The notes below the pieces were generated by a model. The model did not search any database. It saw only the letters and a program-made list of their open reading frames with translations, and was not told where the DNA came from. A stretch of 64,000 bases of DNA from Panorpa germanica. Taxonomy: Eukaryota > Arthropoda > Insecta > Mecoptera > Panorpidae. The position numbers were made by a program, and so were the translations under genes. The stretch spans positions 4,278,001 to 4,342,000 of the forward strand of contig OY783219.1 of assembly GCA_963678705.1 (NCBI GenBank). The letters run 5' to 3'. Below are positions 34,901 to 46,516 of this stretch, in pieces (position 1 is the first letter of the stretch; every line of letters starts with the position of its first letter).

Positions 34901-36790
34901 TAAATCTCTGCTATATGTATTTATATATCAAAATATCAAATATTATTTACAGCTATTTCAAGGAACAGTAAAATTTCAATATCATGTCTGCCGTAACATA
35001 GTTAAATAAAATAAAAACTTATTATTCTTTGACTTGACTTGATTATTTGACTACCAACAGCTACAAAACATTACCACAGCACTGACCTACTCAACAAATA
35101 ACTGACGCTAAAATGCATTTCACGTCATACAAATATGGCCGACCATTTCTAGCGCTAAAACTACAATTCAAACTTTTAATTGCTATATCTCCGTCAATAT
35201 TTAGATATTTAATAAAATAGACACGCCAATACACATTTATTACCATCAATTTCAATCAACAATTGAAAAATCGACCACTAAAAAATGAGGACACAAGCGC
35301 ATTTCATACCTGGGCTAGTAGGAGCTGAGTCAAAGTGACAGTTCACCAGGACACTGTGCGTGGACGCCATTTTCTTTGGTGACAGTTTCACAATGATATT
35401 TTCTATGCCGTGATATTTGGAGACGGAGAAGATGGCCATTGTACCTGAAGCCACCTGGCTGTCAACTTCCATAAAGTGGTACGAGTCTTTCAGATACAAA
35501 GTTTTTATAAAAGATAATTCTCTTCTTATAATAACGGCAGCTTCTTCATTTGCTTTACTCCCCACTACTTTTGGTCCTAAATTTTCTAAGGGTCGTAAAT
35601 AATTTTGAGCCCTTTCTGCTATAAAACTTCCTGGGTTAGTTATCTAATAAAAAGAACATATTATATTAGAATTGATTTAGGTTTATATGCTACAGGTTAA
35701 ATTTAACTATATAATATATTATTCTGCAATAAGATTTTTTTTTAATATTTTTTGTATTCCTTATATATATGTAATTTAGTTATATTATTAAAGTGAAACG
35801 ATACTTGACCATTTTTTCTCGCGAAATATAGATATGCGATACTATACAGCAGGTTAAATATTTTCAAAAAAGTAAGTAACTATAAACGCGAATCAAAATC
35901 TAAAGCTGCAAATAGTTAGATGAATAACGTAACTACATTTTAAGTTTTCTTCCACTGACTTTTAATGAGTTGGAACCGCAAAAATAAGTTTTGAAAATGA
36001 ATATTGCTATATTTTCTAGTTAAATTCCAATTTTTATATAACTGGTAACATTTCTAAGGGTTTGTCATAAATAAAGGTTTTAAAATTTATAACAAATAAC
36101 GGGGTCTTATAAGACAACAGCGTTATCTTTTCATGATCATGATACAGCGTTGTGGTGTACTTTACAGTGTTACACCAGATTTACCCGAATTTTTATCTTC
36201 AATAGAACACAGAATACTTGCTCTGTGGCGGACTTAGATGGGGTAATACCCCCTTGGAAAACAAAACGTCATAAAAAATATTATCGTCAAAAGAATAACA
36301 CCAAAAAATAAGATTATCTTTTATATATTTTGACGTCACAACTAGGGGGTGTAAAAAATGTGTGACAAGACGTGACAAGGGTTTGTGTGACATAATTTAT
36401 GGCAAACTTACCTCATCTCTTATTAACAAAGGCGTCGGCAAAGCCTTGAAGTTGAAAAACATTCCCACGAAGATTGCGATACCTAAGATTAATATAATCG
36501 GTGCCCAAAAAGTAGGAATTTGGTGTTCTATTCGTTCTGAAGGATTCCTGGTGAATAACCTCTTCCTAATACAAAAAAAATTGTACATTTAAGGTCCTTC
36601 TAGTCAACTTTATCAATGTATAGTACAGTTTTATATAAATTAATACATGGTCCACAAGTGAATTAATAATTTACGCATTTTAGCAGTACGTATATTACAA
36701 ACACATGTAACATAAATAAACAATTCACGGTAAATTAATTCTCAAATAATGAACAAACCTGATTGACACATGTTTCGGCGCTTCCTCCAT
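28948..36790 (-). CDS. Endoplasmic reticulum metallopeptidase 1-like protein B (M28 family)
   Basis: Tandem paralogue of ERMP1-A with the same 16-exon layout: 36759-36790, 36412-36565, 35310-35643, 34444-34618, 34292-34376, 33365-33485, 33135-33289, 32907-33060, 32609-32835, 31805-31985, 31546-31730, 31070-31222, 30384-30577, 30127-30254, 29180-29358 and 28948-29112. They sum to 2622 nt, or 873 residues. Exons 4-9, 12, 14 and 16 have exactly the lengths of their A counterparts. All M28 ligands are kept ([35 protein letters not shown]), so the enzyme should be active. A membrane segment ([19 protein letters not shown]) precedes the peptidase domain. The donor of exon 9 now reads GTCTTT because a LINE fragment was inserted there. 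A transposon starts at intron position +7 after exon 3. Confidence 0.93.
29395..29890 (+). mobile_element. 3' end of a non-LTR retrotransposon (family with GCCGAAAGGCACACAATTAA tail)
   Basis: Purine-rich 3' region ending taaagccgaaaggcacacaa, then ttaatataataaataa. It lies in ERMP1-B intron 14, antisense to the gene. Its end matches the end of the longer copy at 60120-60990 and the antisense copy at 45045-45470. It is 5' truncated and has no intact protein. Confidence 0.75.
30600..30965 (+). mobile_element. Truncated non-LTR retrotransposon fragment in ERMP1-B intron 12
   Basis: One frame reads [19 protein letters not shown] then GSRYLE and MCKVC, the last being the start of the cysteine motif found after the reverse transcriptase in such elements. 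A related antisense piece lies at 38640-38915. Several breaks and no full motif, so it is a dead copy. Confidence 0.65.
31245..31515. repeat. ~270 bp inverted-repeat element in ERMP1-B intron 11
   Basis: The left end (ccgtgtttgtcgacaagtcgccttgctaagg) is matched in inverted orientation by the right end (cttagtaaggcgacttgtcgtcgaacacggg). A further inner match joins gtcgtcattaccacc and the region ggtgtcgctacaacgacggtaat. Structure fits a MITE; no other copy is seen in the window. Confidence 0.7.
32050..32607 (+). mobile_element. 5'-truncated LINE: RNase H and C-terminal domain, inserted at the exon 9 donor of ERMP1-B
   Basis: An open frame at 32060-32485 starts at the RNase H motif ([19 protein letters not shown]) and ends with a zinc-binding-like [16 protein letters not shown] motif typical of I/R1/Jockey-like ORF2 C-termini. 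The 3' tail is aaataaataaataaaag. The insertion is antisense to ERMP1-B and falls on the exon 9 / intron 9 boundary: exon 9 resumes at 32609. Only a 3 bp possible target duplication (ACC) is visible. Confidence 0.85.
33606..34268. repeat. ~655 bp dispersed repeat, copy 1 (ERMP1-B intron 5)
   Basis: Matches 48949-49608 over nearly its full length, including tcacctctctggt, agctttttcagaa, ggtgccctctctagctcaaaatctac, tcctgtc-like acctgcagaaac and atgagttatgag. No terminal inverted repeat or protein is evident. It ends about 25 bp from exon 5. Confidence 0.8.
34674..35303 (-). mobile_element. AATGGGCTTGTGTCCT-ended transposon, copy 4
   Basis: Full-length reverse copy in ERMP1-B intron 3, ending aaaaaatgaggacacaagcgcatt at 35303. 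The exon 3 boundary is at 35310, so only the donor hexamer GTATGA separates the exon from the element. Confidence 0.88.
35787..36098 (+). repeat. Truncated copy of the GTGAAACGATACTT foldback
   Basis: Matches the left arm of the element at 10450-11054 (aaagtgaaacgatacttgac, actatacagcaggttaaata, gcgaatcaaaatctaaagct) and part of its centre, then stops. It lies in ERMP1-B intron 2. Confidence 0.75.
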
Positions 36791-37551
36791 GTTTAAAATA
36801 CAAGTACACAATTAAAACAAACTTTTTATTAATTAATTAAAAACAGAAACACAAAATAATGTTGTTCAATTACGCATGGTTCTATCACAGATGAGTTTGT
36901 TGTTAAAATTAATCACTAACTGCCTTTTTAATTGTGTAACGAGGACGTTATCGAATTTTATCGGTTGATAACGCTGTTGGTAGCGATCACCTCCCCTTCC
37001 CGTCCCGCCGAGGGACGCCACATGAGCAATTAATGAAACAATACTAAGGATCAGATGATTCTATCTGGCTAATAGCTAATAGATACTTCGTTTTAATCTT
37101 GTTTTAATTTGTGTTATGTTAATTGCATTTTCCAACGGAAATAATTAGTGTTTTAACGATTGATTATGATCCAAATAAGCATGTGACAGTTAGGACAAAA
37201 GATGACTGACTTCCAGTCAAGTGGAAGAATCATAAGACCAAATTGAAACTGTCAAGAAGGTCGTTATTAGTCACCAGTAGTGGCGCCTATTGGCTACTAC
37301 AATTAGTAGTGCACTAATTATTAATAATAATCATATTTTTTATATATTAAATCAATCCGACGACTTTTATACGCGGCGAAATGGTCAATGGTCTTGCCAT
37401 GTTATTTTAGCAGCCCCGGTAATCATTATTATCGTGTGGTGCTTGGATCATCGTCAGATTCTTTATATAGTTTGCACTGAGTATATTCTATCTCACGCGC
37501 TAGGCTCTCTTTTATACTACAAAGACGTATACGATTGTATGTGTGGTACGT
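36791..37551. other. Upstream region of ERMP1-B, presumed promoter, no gene
   Basis: Holds the 5' flank of ERMP1-B. The stretch at 36960-37030 (gataacgctgttggtagcga, then cctccccttcccgtcccgcc) is noticeably richer in GC than its surroundings. No supported coding region. Confidence 0.4.
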
Positions 37552-38118
37552 AATGGGCTTGTGTCCTCATTTTTTAGTGGTCTATTTTTCAATGTTGATT
37601 GAAATTAATGCCAATAAATGTGTATTGGCGTGTCTATTTGATTAAATATCTAAATGTTGACGGAGATATAACAATTAAAAGTTTGAATTGTAGTTTTAGC
37701 GCTAGAAATAGTCGCCCATATTTGTATGACGTGAAATGCATTTTAACGTCAGTTATTTGTTGAGTAGGTCAGTGCTGTGGTAATGTTTTATAGCTGTTGG
37801 TAGTCGAAATAATGAAGTCTAGTCAAATATAATAAGTTTTTATTTGATTTAACCCTGTTACGGCAGACATAATATTGGAATTTTATTGTTCCTTGAAATA
37901 GCTGTAAATAATATTTGATATATAAATACATATAGCAGAGATTTATGAGCAGAATCCCTTTAATAATTAAAGAGACAAAATTACTTTTTTAATTGTTAAT
38001 ATCTTTTAACATATAAGGAGTTATTATAAAATAATTGAACATTTGAGGTTCTAGTAACCCACTTTATCAATATATAGTACACTTTTATAGAAATTAAGAC
38101 ATAGTACACAAGCCCATT
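37552..38118 (+). mobile_element. AATGGGCTTGTGTCCT-ended transposon, copy 5
   Basis: Both ends are present (AATGGGCTTGTGTCC ... agtacacaagcccatt). It is about 570 bp because of an internal deletion near 37950, where the gtaaggttgg ... gttgaatc part is missing. Confidence 0.9.
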
Positions 38119-38639
38119 CACTACTGTATGTACCCCATGAAGCATTATATTATGAAGGTTGTGAAAAAAGAAAAACAATCTCATTTAACAACAAAATTCA
38201 TTTTGTGACGTCTTCTTTTTAAAGTGGAAACACATTTCTTTACCATTGAATTTATCCATTCATTGCAAGTACGACTTGGAAATAATCGGTGCTTGTTATC
38301 GTGCTAGTATTGAGATAAAACTTTCCTCGTTACGAATTCTATAAGATTTATCTTAACGGAATCGGTTTACGACTAAAGGCTGACTCATTTCTTTAACAAT
38401 AAGCAAACAACGGTCTTGTTTCTTTTATGATTTACAACAATTAAAAGTTTGTGTTCAGTTTATTCAAATCGTAAATTCCATATCCGGTAAATAGTCATCA
38501 GCTACCAGCAAAAAGCACTTCTCTTAATTCTCAAAAGCTCTTAAATATATAAGCAAAGAAAGTGAAATGAGCGAATGCCGGGGAAACTAATTCAAAATTT
38601 ATTTAAATCATCTTGTGAACCATACTTCTTCCAAAAGAA
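38119..38639. other. Gene-free AT-rich stretch
   Basis: I see no coding exon, RNA gene or clear repeat here. Confidence 0.4.
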
Positions 38640-38915
38640 AAGATAATAATACAATTTTATATTTTTAAACCCCTACAGCTTCTCTGTCTACTGTTTTTAC
38701 TCTGCCCTTTCTCCTGCTTCCTTATTCTTTGTCTGTCTCCCCTTTAATAACTGCATAATCTTGTTTTCACTTTTTACTCTTTTCTCACATGAATACCAGT
38801 GTTTCTCTCTAGCATACCTTGTACATCCTTTGCTCTTTATTTTCCTAGTATCTACTGCCTTTCTCTTCGTTTCCCAACCGATATTTCGGTAAGTCTCTCT
38901 CCCAAATATACAGTG
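38640..38915 (-). mobile_element. Non-LTR retrotransposon fragment (related to 30600-30965)
   Basis: Pyrimidine-rich on this strand (ctgccctttctcctgcttcc, cttttctcacatgaatacca, gtatctactgcctttctctt); read on the minus strand it parallels the purine-rich fragment in ERMP1-B intron 12. No intact frame. Confidence 0.6.
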
Positions 38916-38939
38916 CAGTGTTATATAAATTTAGTTTTT

Positions 38940-39110
38940 TTTTTTTAAATATAGTTTCTCGGGCTTCCTAGGCACGTAGCCTTTTATCGCCCCTAATATT
39001 GTTCAGCTTCTTCTTATACGTTATATCCAGACAACAAGAATAATCTATTCATGGCTACTGCAGTTATAAATTTCGGTTTCTTAATCAAAAAGGCGGTGTT
39101 AATACGTATA
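38940..39110 (-). mobile_element. 3' tail of a second LINE family (GGGCTTCCTAGGCACGTAGCC)
   Basis: The words cgggcttcctaggcacgtag, ccttttatcgcccctaatat and caacaagaataatctattca recur at 47640-47935 and 54720-55450. Only the last ~170 bp is present. Confidence 0.7.
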
Positions 39111-40885
39111 AATTTAGTTAAGATTCATAACCTAATTGTTTTTTACATTATTATCAAAATCTAATTTCACCAGTTGATAATTTAGTTAATTTCAATTGGG
39201 GTCATTGTCCTAGTAAGTTGTAATTTTCTTTTTTATTCACCGTTTCACTCGAAATGTTTCAAGATAAGAAGCGCAAACGATTGCAACGTTAAAACATTGA
39301 TGAATAAGAAAATCTGATTGCCAGTAAATCTTTAAAGCTATAGACACCTCCGAGATATTAATTTTAATACCTTTAAGCCTCATTCCCACTCACTGCTTTG
39401 ATATTTAATTTACAGTTTTTATTTAATATTGTAATCTAGATTTCAGGTTTTCGTTTAAGCATTCCTTTTCATATTTGTGTTTCAATTTAAGTTTAGTTAA
39501 TTTAGTTGGTGCGTATGCATCGTTAGTAATATAAATTTTGATAGTTTGGCAAAATTGTATGTGAAATAAATAAATTATTAATAAAAATTGTTTTCACTTC
39601 TATATTTTTCAAAAAGCTGACATTAAACTTCTTTTAAAAGTAAATCCTACTGCATTTTGACAGATTGTCACATTTTGGAGGTTATAATATAATATAGTTT
39701 TTCTTAATTTAATATTTTTAATTTAAAACATTGGACCTTGTAAGGTTCTAAAAGAACTAAGAAAACTTAAAAAATAAATTAAATTAAAAATAGTACTGTG
39801 AATGACTACGCGTATTGCCATATGCTAAACAATTTAAATTAAATATAAAATTGAATTAAAGGACTGAGTGGGAATGATACTTTACTCTTACTTAATTAAA
39901 AATGAAGCCTATTATACTATAAAAGTGTAATCAGTTAATATTTATGACTTCGCTGGATATCGACAGGTTTATCAGGCTATAGCCGAATAACAAGAATCCT
40001 ACATTGTATGGAGGATAACGAATTAGTTAATAGATAGCGAGGAGCTGCAGAGATATGCGTTATCTTGTGAAACAATAGGAATAGCTTGGAATGGAGATAT
40101 GAAGGGGCCAAGGTTAAGCACCTGATAAACGAGCAAATATTGGGACTGTACCTTTGAAAATGAATTTTTCAATTCCCTATTAAACTGCTATTTGCTAGTT
40201 AAAATGATTTTTTTATGCATTTAATAGTTTAATAAATTAAAAATTACCTATAATTATTATCAAATTTATATTAATGCATTTTAAATACAAATTAAATATT
40301 TTGAAAAAGGAATAATAAATTTTGCAACGCTGCAAATTTACGTGTGTTGACGCATGCGTGATTTGGTTCTTTGACTAATAAATTGTTATATTTTATATAA
40401 CATTTATTCCGATTTTGAATTTCCCGCTCAAATTGGGATTTGCAACGTTGCCGGCTTATAACCTACACTTACTGTTTCTTATTAGTTTTATTTAAATATT
40501 TACGTATATAGGTATCCTTTTGATAATTTTCTTTTTGCAATAGTTACAGAAAAGATTATTTTATATACACCTAGTTTTTGAAAGCCGTTTCACCATTTTT
40601 TTATAGTTAAAAGTTATATTATGTGGTGAAATTGAGCTAAAAATTATGATTTGTATGGAAAATGACTATTTTTAATCATGTATAAAAAGAAAACTATGAA
40701 CCCTAGGTCTCTAAAATTTTGAGACAGCATGTATTTTTACTATTTGTATCGACCCTCCAAATTTCACGACGTTTTCATCATTTACGTTAACGTCCTGTAC
40801 CTTCTTAAGGTAGTTCTTCACTAACAATTTTACCCAAACGAATACATGCTACAACTTAAAACCCATCCGAACCTTGTAAATGCAA
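39111..40885. other. Gene-free AT-rich stretch
   Basis: Long AT-rich sequence without a supported exon or a clear repeat. The pair cctcattcccactcactg (39377) and its complement-like gactgagtgggaatgatact (39863) suggests the ends of an unclassified ~490 bp inverted-repeat element; cttattcccactcactg recurs at 60056. Confidence 0.4.
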
Positions 40886-41075
40886 TCAGCCGTCTCAGAC
40901 TGGAAGGGAATGCAATATCATCTTTCATAACAGTGGTGTATCGACAGAAATGAAAGTAAAAGATTGTTCTCATGCTAAATTATGTTAGTGCAAAACAACT
41001 CCAATACACCCTACAGTACACAGGTTTGACTTGGTGTACCGTCGTATCGGTACGTGGGTATGTATTGTGACACAA
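40886..41075 (+). repeat. ~175 bp dispersed repeat, copy 1
   Basis: From gactggaagggaatgcaata to tattgtgacacaacacaggactgg; matches 44403-44590 closely (aacagtggtgtatc, aattatgttagtgcaaaaca, actccaatacaccctacagt, cgtatcggtacgtgg). Confidence 0.85.
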
Positions 41076-41811
41076 CACAGGACTGGGCTTGCTTTGAGAG
41101 TTCTAGCCGCCGATTAACGTCTAAATAGCTAAACGAAATAATTAAAAGGTAGAAAAAATAAAAAATAAAAATAGTAGTTGTCTGCAATAGAAAATATGAA
41201 AAAAGGACACCCCATCGTCAGATACAGGAAAGTGGGTTAATAATTTATCCCCCCCCCCCCCTACCCCCAAACCCGTCGCGTCATGTACATATGTGTATTC
41301 AAAAATATACGAGAACAGATAAACCCTCATCTCTTCTATAGGGGGTGTGTGTTTGTGCGAGAGTGAGTGGGATGGGTATAAACCCCTGCCTGCCTATTTA
41401 TTACTTGCTGTGCCCTCTGCCGTGTGCCGTGTGCCGTGTGCCAACAATCCTCTACGAATATATAAACAAAATACAGTCAACGTTTATGTAAATATTGAGA
41501 ATAGATCCCAATTGTATAAATAGAAAATTAATTTTTATTTAAAAAAGTTGCAAACAAAAGTGTGACATCTCTGAACAATCAAAATTTGAGTTGAGTATGC
41601 AATTATATGTAAAATTGTATCCTCTATATGATTCAATACTCAGATAAGTCATAGAAACAACGAAACAAAATTAAAATGTAATTAAGATTGTGATGTATAT
41701 AACTCGAACATTTCTTTCATCGTTATTTAAAACTCAATATTTAGAGACAGGCAGCCGAAGAATTATCAAATTACATCCTTAATTACATATTTATTAATTA
41801 CAGTATTAATT
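41076..41811. other. Simple-sequence region, no gene
   Basis: Contains a C13 run at 41249-41261 followed by TACCCCC, and a short tandem GCCGTGT repeat at about 41417-41441. No coding exon recognised. Confidence 0.6.
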
Positions 41812-42031
41812 ATAGTCAAAATCACGAGAGTTCGGGGGTGGCTTATACTTAAAAAAGGTTATAAGAGCGGTATAAATCTATAATATGATAATGAATTTTA
41901 TCTTATTCGTTTCTATATACATTATAAAAAAATAAGTGAGTCAGTGCTTTTTAGTTATATCGGCAGTTTATACCCCACAACTTGTTTTAAGTATGAGCTG
42001 CCGCCGAACTCTCGTGATTTGAACTATATGT
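41812..42031. repeat. ~215 bp inverted-repeat element (TTCGGCGGC family), copy 1
   Basis: The left end (atagtcaaaatcacgagagttcggggg) and the right end (gccgccgaactctcgtgatttgaactat) form an inverted repeat of about 35 bp. A second copy lies at 63214-63427 inside another transposon. Confidence 0.85.
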
Positions 42032-43800
42032 CATTTTTTGGAGGTGTATGAAATATAGATTAATTTTTACGTTTTAATTTTGTAAATATCCAATATTTGA
42101 TGGAGATATAGATATTTAGGATTTCAATTTCTGTTTTGCTGCAAATTTCTTTCGCCATCACGAACAATTGTGACTACTAAAGACTTTGTTGTTTAAAAGA
42201 GAAGGCAATGCAGAGAAGGAAAGAGAGTTAATGATTTAATTGACAAAAATTACTCTTTTAATTGTTCATATCAAGTAATTGAATATTTGTCAATTTTGTC
42301 AGATAGATAGTACAGTTGAGAAGCAGCCTTAACTTTCGGAATGTAACTGCGCACGCGCAATTCATAGTACGCCTTCCACGACACTCCTCGACTTCCCGCA
42401 TTGCTTTAGTGTATTGCAGGCTGCTTAGCAAGATAGACGAAGAAATTGAAAAGCAATAAAACAACACGTGAACTCACGTTATAAAATATAATAATTATAT
42501 ATACATAATTCATATAAATATACACATAATATATAAATGATATACTTAATTAAATTGCGGTGACATAGCATTTGAAATCATCTAAATTAATTTTGACATG
42601 TAGTAGTTTGTGACATTTAAAAAGTTACAAATATCGGTGTTTAGTTTAATATAAATAAAAACTGATTTATTGTTCGGTGTTGCTAGAGTTTTACTTATGT
42701 TATTTAAAGTTGTTGTGAGTGTAGACAAGTTTGAACACGCTTTTAGCTGCATTGTTTTTTGGGGTTATGTTTACTGCAGCAGCAGAGTTAAGGTTAGTAC
42801 AAAAACATTCAAATAAACAACATTTAAAGTTGAATGTAAGTTTGTATTTATTGAAAATTATATAGTTTATAGTTTTCTTGTATAAAATAAGCGATATTTT
42901 TAATCAGAAAATGTATTCTTTTAGTAGATTTATGTTTTTAAGCAAGTGGTAATTAAGACCCCTATTTTAGAGCGTTGTTTACCTGTTTACTTCTGACAAT
43001 TTTTCAAATGCCTATATATTTCTAAATTAAACTATGTAAGTTTACTCAAAACTATCAGATGACTTTAAATAAAGAGTAAAAAAGATCCCATACCTTGGAG
43101 CGGGCATAAAAATAATAACTTAGAAAATATGGGCCTTTGAAAAATTGAAAAATTTAATAGCTGTAAGTTAAACAGTTGCAAAATAGGAGCCTTAGTATCT
43201 ATTTAAAACTAACCTACTAAATAATGGGTATATTATATTAATATACAAATTTAATCTATAATTTAACAATAATATATTTTAATTATTAAAGAGGTTATTT
43301 ATATTTGAGATTGAGAATAGGTCAAAAACATATAATTCGTATTTTAGTGACACGCTTATCTAAGTTTAGAACCATTTACTTTTTAAATACTCATCATAGA
43401 TGGCAGTAAGTAGATTTATCTCTAGTTCAAAGAATTGCTTAAAAATTTTCGACATTTCCTTCAATTATTTATTAACTTTTGTTTGTATATATTCTTTTAA
43501 GTGCTAATAACTATCGAAAGCCCGTAGTACGGCTCTGCTTTCAAATAGTAATAACATATCTATAAGTCTCGCTCTAATTCTAATAATCTAACTTGTTATA
43601 AAGTTGACACATAGTTTTCCAAGTCCAGAGCTTTTCCCATGAGCTTTCTGTAACTATAGCACACGTGTCATACAATTGACAATAAAGTTTTGGAGCTTTT
43701 AAGAAAGCTTTATTTTTTACTACAATGTTAAGAGCTTAGTTATTTCTTGGAAAAACTTTTCATATAATATTATTTTTATTCTTTTACCTGACAAAAGCAA
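42032..43800. other. Gene-poor stretch with one candidate 5' exon
   Basis: AT-rich. 42230-42310 resembles a decayed end of the 600 bp transposon family. At 42774-42796 a short exon-like start (ATG TTT ACT GCA GCA GCA GAG TTA AG followed by GTTAGT) could open a plus-strand gene, but nothing downstream confirms it. Otherwise nothing is seen. Confidence 0.3.
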
Positions 43801-43870
43801 GAAATATTTTAACTTTGTTTGCGACAGCTTCTAAGGAGTCGGTAGTTTCTATTAGTTAACACTTTTATAG

Positions 43871-43985
43871 ACGACCCAGTAGACCCAGCTAGAGAATTGA
43901 TGTCTGAAGATGACCTCTGATAAGGTGATATGCGAATGGGAGTTTCTGTTGACATTGCACTCTCCCGTGCCAATGGCAAGTAATG
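43871..43985 (-). CDS. Possible isolated coding exon, unknown protein
   Basis: On the minus strand an ATG near 43957 opens MSTETPIRISPYQRSSSDIN followed by SLAGSTGSSIK. The balanced serine-rich composition and the G+C content look more coding than the surroundings. The frame stays open upstream (EAKHYLPLARESA). The only nearby donor, GTGTTA, is poor. I do not recognise the protein. It could be the first exon of a gene leading left, a pseudogene piece, or chance. Confidence 0.25.
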
Positions 43986-44402
43986 TTTAGCTTCATACAT
44001 ACCTTATACGTCGCACACTACAAACGTATTTAAGCGAATTTTCATCGGACGTGTACGCGCTACTACGCTTTACCTGTTTAAAAACATGTTTTGTTTCATT
44101 TTAAAACAGTTCTGTTCATACTGAACAGACTGATTTTGTTTTTAGTGTTTTTCTGTGTGTCCCATAAAAATTATAAACATGATAAACAACAGCTGACAAG
44201 CGCAAATGTTCGCAAAAAACAAAACGGCGTGTTCAAACCAAGCAGACTAAAAAACAACAACAAACGTGTTTTCCTTTGATCTTACCGAATATGTTTTGTT
44301 TACTAAAACAGTTTTGAAAGACAAACATGTTTTAAGAACTGTCTCTTTGATGTAAACATTGGTGTTTTTGTTTAGAAAAACAAGTTTTTGTTCGTGTGAA
44401 AC

Positions 44403-44590
44403 CGGCATAAGGGAATGCAGTAGTCTCTGTCATAACAGTGGTGTATCTATAGAAATTAAAGTAAAAGTTTGCCCTCATGATAAATTATGTTAGTGCAAAA
44501 CAACTCCAATACACCCTACAGTACACAAGTTTGACTTGGCGTACTGTCGTATCGGTACGTGGTATGTAAGTATTGTGACACAACACATGC
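44403..44590 (+). repeat. ~175 bp dispersed repeat, copy 2
   Basis: Close match to 40886-41075, differing by scattered substitutions and short indels. Upstream (44045-44400) is a region rich in aaacatgtttt-type words, probably the remains of another inverted-repeat element. Confidence 0.85.
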
Positions 44591-45044
44591 AAAGAACACA
44601 GCCGGTTCTAGTTCTAGAGTTCTAACATATAACTTCTGCGTAACATATGCGAAGAACACTGGGGCACGCTTGCAGTGTGCGACATGCCTTAAACGAAAGT
44701 CTATTTTAAAAAGGACTATTTTATTCTTTTGTCAGAAAGAGATTCAACAATGTTTAATTAAAGGAACCATTTAATATTGAAATATTTTCTAAAAGTTTAA
44801 TTAAAGATTACTCGTTGTAATTTGTAATGGTTTTAAGAGTTCGGGGTTGGTCCACCGTCGGCTGTGGTGGCGCCACTGTCTGTGGTAGGGGTGGGGGTAA
44901 GCGACTGTGGTTACGAGTGCTTATCTTTTCGAGAAATTAATGTAAGACGCGTGCCTTGTGAGATCGTGATAACAATACAAACAAACCAGATAAAGAACAG
45001 GCCATTTGATTTGTCGGGTTCGGGACTTTTCAGCTGTTTTTTTA

Positions 45045-45470
45045 TATATTAATTGTGTATGCCTTTCGGCTTTACAATCTACAGTATTATATTTCTAATA
45101 CATTTCATTCCTATATACATTCCAAACTTAAAACTAAACTTAAAATAAACTTAAAATCTTCTCGACTTTTACTAATTCCAAAAGTGCTTTCTGCTTCTTC
45201 TTCTTTTGACCCTCTTTATTATTCTCCTGTTTTTCCTTTCCTTCTTACTATTTCCGCCATCCACCTCTTTCCTTCACTGCCTCCCTTTAGTAGCTGGCCA
45301 ATATTCCTTTCGCTTGCTACTTTTTCCTTACACTCAAACTTAATGTGCTCCAGTGTTTCGTCCTCCGCTCCACACATTCTACACTTTCTTTCCTCACTCT
45401 TTTCCCAGTATCTGTTTCCTTTTTCCTCATTTCCCAATCTAAACCTTGCTGACTTTTCAGCTGTTAAGGG
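45045..45470 (-). mobile_element. Non-LTR retrotransposon 3' fragment (GCCGAAAGGCA family)
   Basis: Read on the minus strand it encodes ...NEEKGNRYWEKSEERKCRMC and AEDETLEHIKFEC, a C-terminal cysteine-histidine motif of R1/Jockey-like ORF2 proteins. It ends in the family tail whose complement, tgtgtatgcctttcggctttaca, begins the fragment near 45053. 5' truncated and broken. Confidence 0.8.
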
Positions 45471-46516
45471 GGCTAACCGGAAAATTTATTTTTAGAATTT
45501 GTTTTCGTTTTTAGATAAAATTGACGACTGATGTTTTTTAAACTTGTGAAGGTAATTTTATATTGGTGTATTATATCCACACGCTAATTTCAAGTTTGAT
45601 ATTTTACATTTCGTATTGGAATTGTTTTGCAATAAGGTAATTCAAGCGTTACTATTCTACCTCGTTTATAATACGTTTTTTTAGTTACAAAAGTTAATAA
45701 AACATGTTCCGCAAATTTTGACAAGGAATAAGGGGAGGGGGGAGGTAGATATTGACGTTTGACGATTATAAACAAAAAAATATTATTTATTCCATTAAAA
45801 TTAACATAAATCAAAAATTTCACGTATAAGAGATCAAAATTTAATCCAGTTGACTACTACAATTAGTAGAAATCTTAATCGATTCGTTTTATGTGACACT
45901 CTTCATGTTATACAGATCCTCCTATCCACTCCACATACCCCCTGCAGCACCCTTTAGGGTGGATTTGTTCACTTATCGCCGTCAAACAGACCTCAGTCCC
46001 AATACAACCAATGATATTTTTTATACGTTGCTTTCAAACCAGGAAAACAGTTTCATTGATCTTTTCTGTACCGAATTGAGTTTACTGTACCATTCGCGAG
46101 TTTAAATCTTCTTTCATCATGTGTACCAACGTGCCATTGAACCGGTAACCCAGAAGACGATTGTACCAGTAAAGTAAAGTAATGTACCGCAACAACAGGG
46201 CTGGATTGGATTTGCAAACGTTTTGTGTAACTAATACGTAGAAACTAATAATATATATTTTTTCGGTATAGTATATTGTTGTTCGATGCTCAAGGTACTC
46301 GCTGCACAGACAAAGCTGTGATATGCCTGACAGATAGAAATATAGACAGATATTTGAAAGCTAAAAACCTCATTGATTTTATCAATAAAACTAATTTAAT
46401 CTCTTTATTTTAAATACCTTTATTCGTGTCTATAAGTTGTAAATTATGTCTTGTAAATGTTTATATTGTTTTAAGTGCTAATAACTGTTAGAGTTAGTTA
46501 GATTTTTGTCAAGAAT
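45471..46516. other. Gene-free stretch
   Basis: No conserved exon or RNA gene is recognised. A purine-rich aaggggagggg run lies near 45730. Confidence 0.4.

Noticed and set aside
37290-37553. 87-codon plus-strand open frame with hydrophobic stretch
   Set aside because: The codon usage looks random, the frame runs to the edge of a transposon, and no family resemblance is seen.
41249-41267. C-run as an i-motif or regulatory element
   Set aside because: A single homopolymer run in repeat-rich sequence; nothing links it to a gene.
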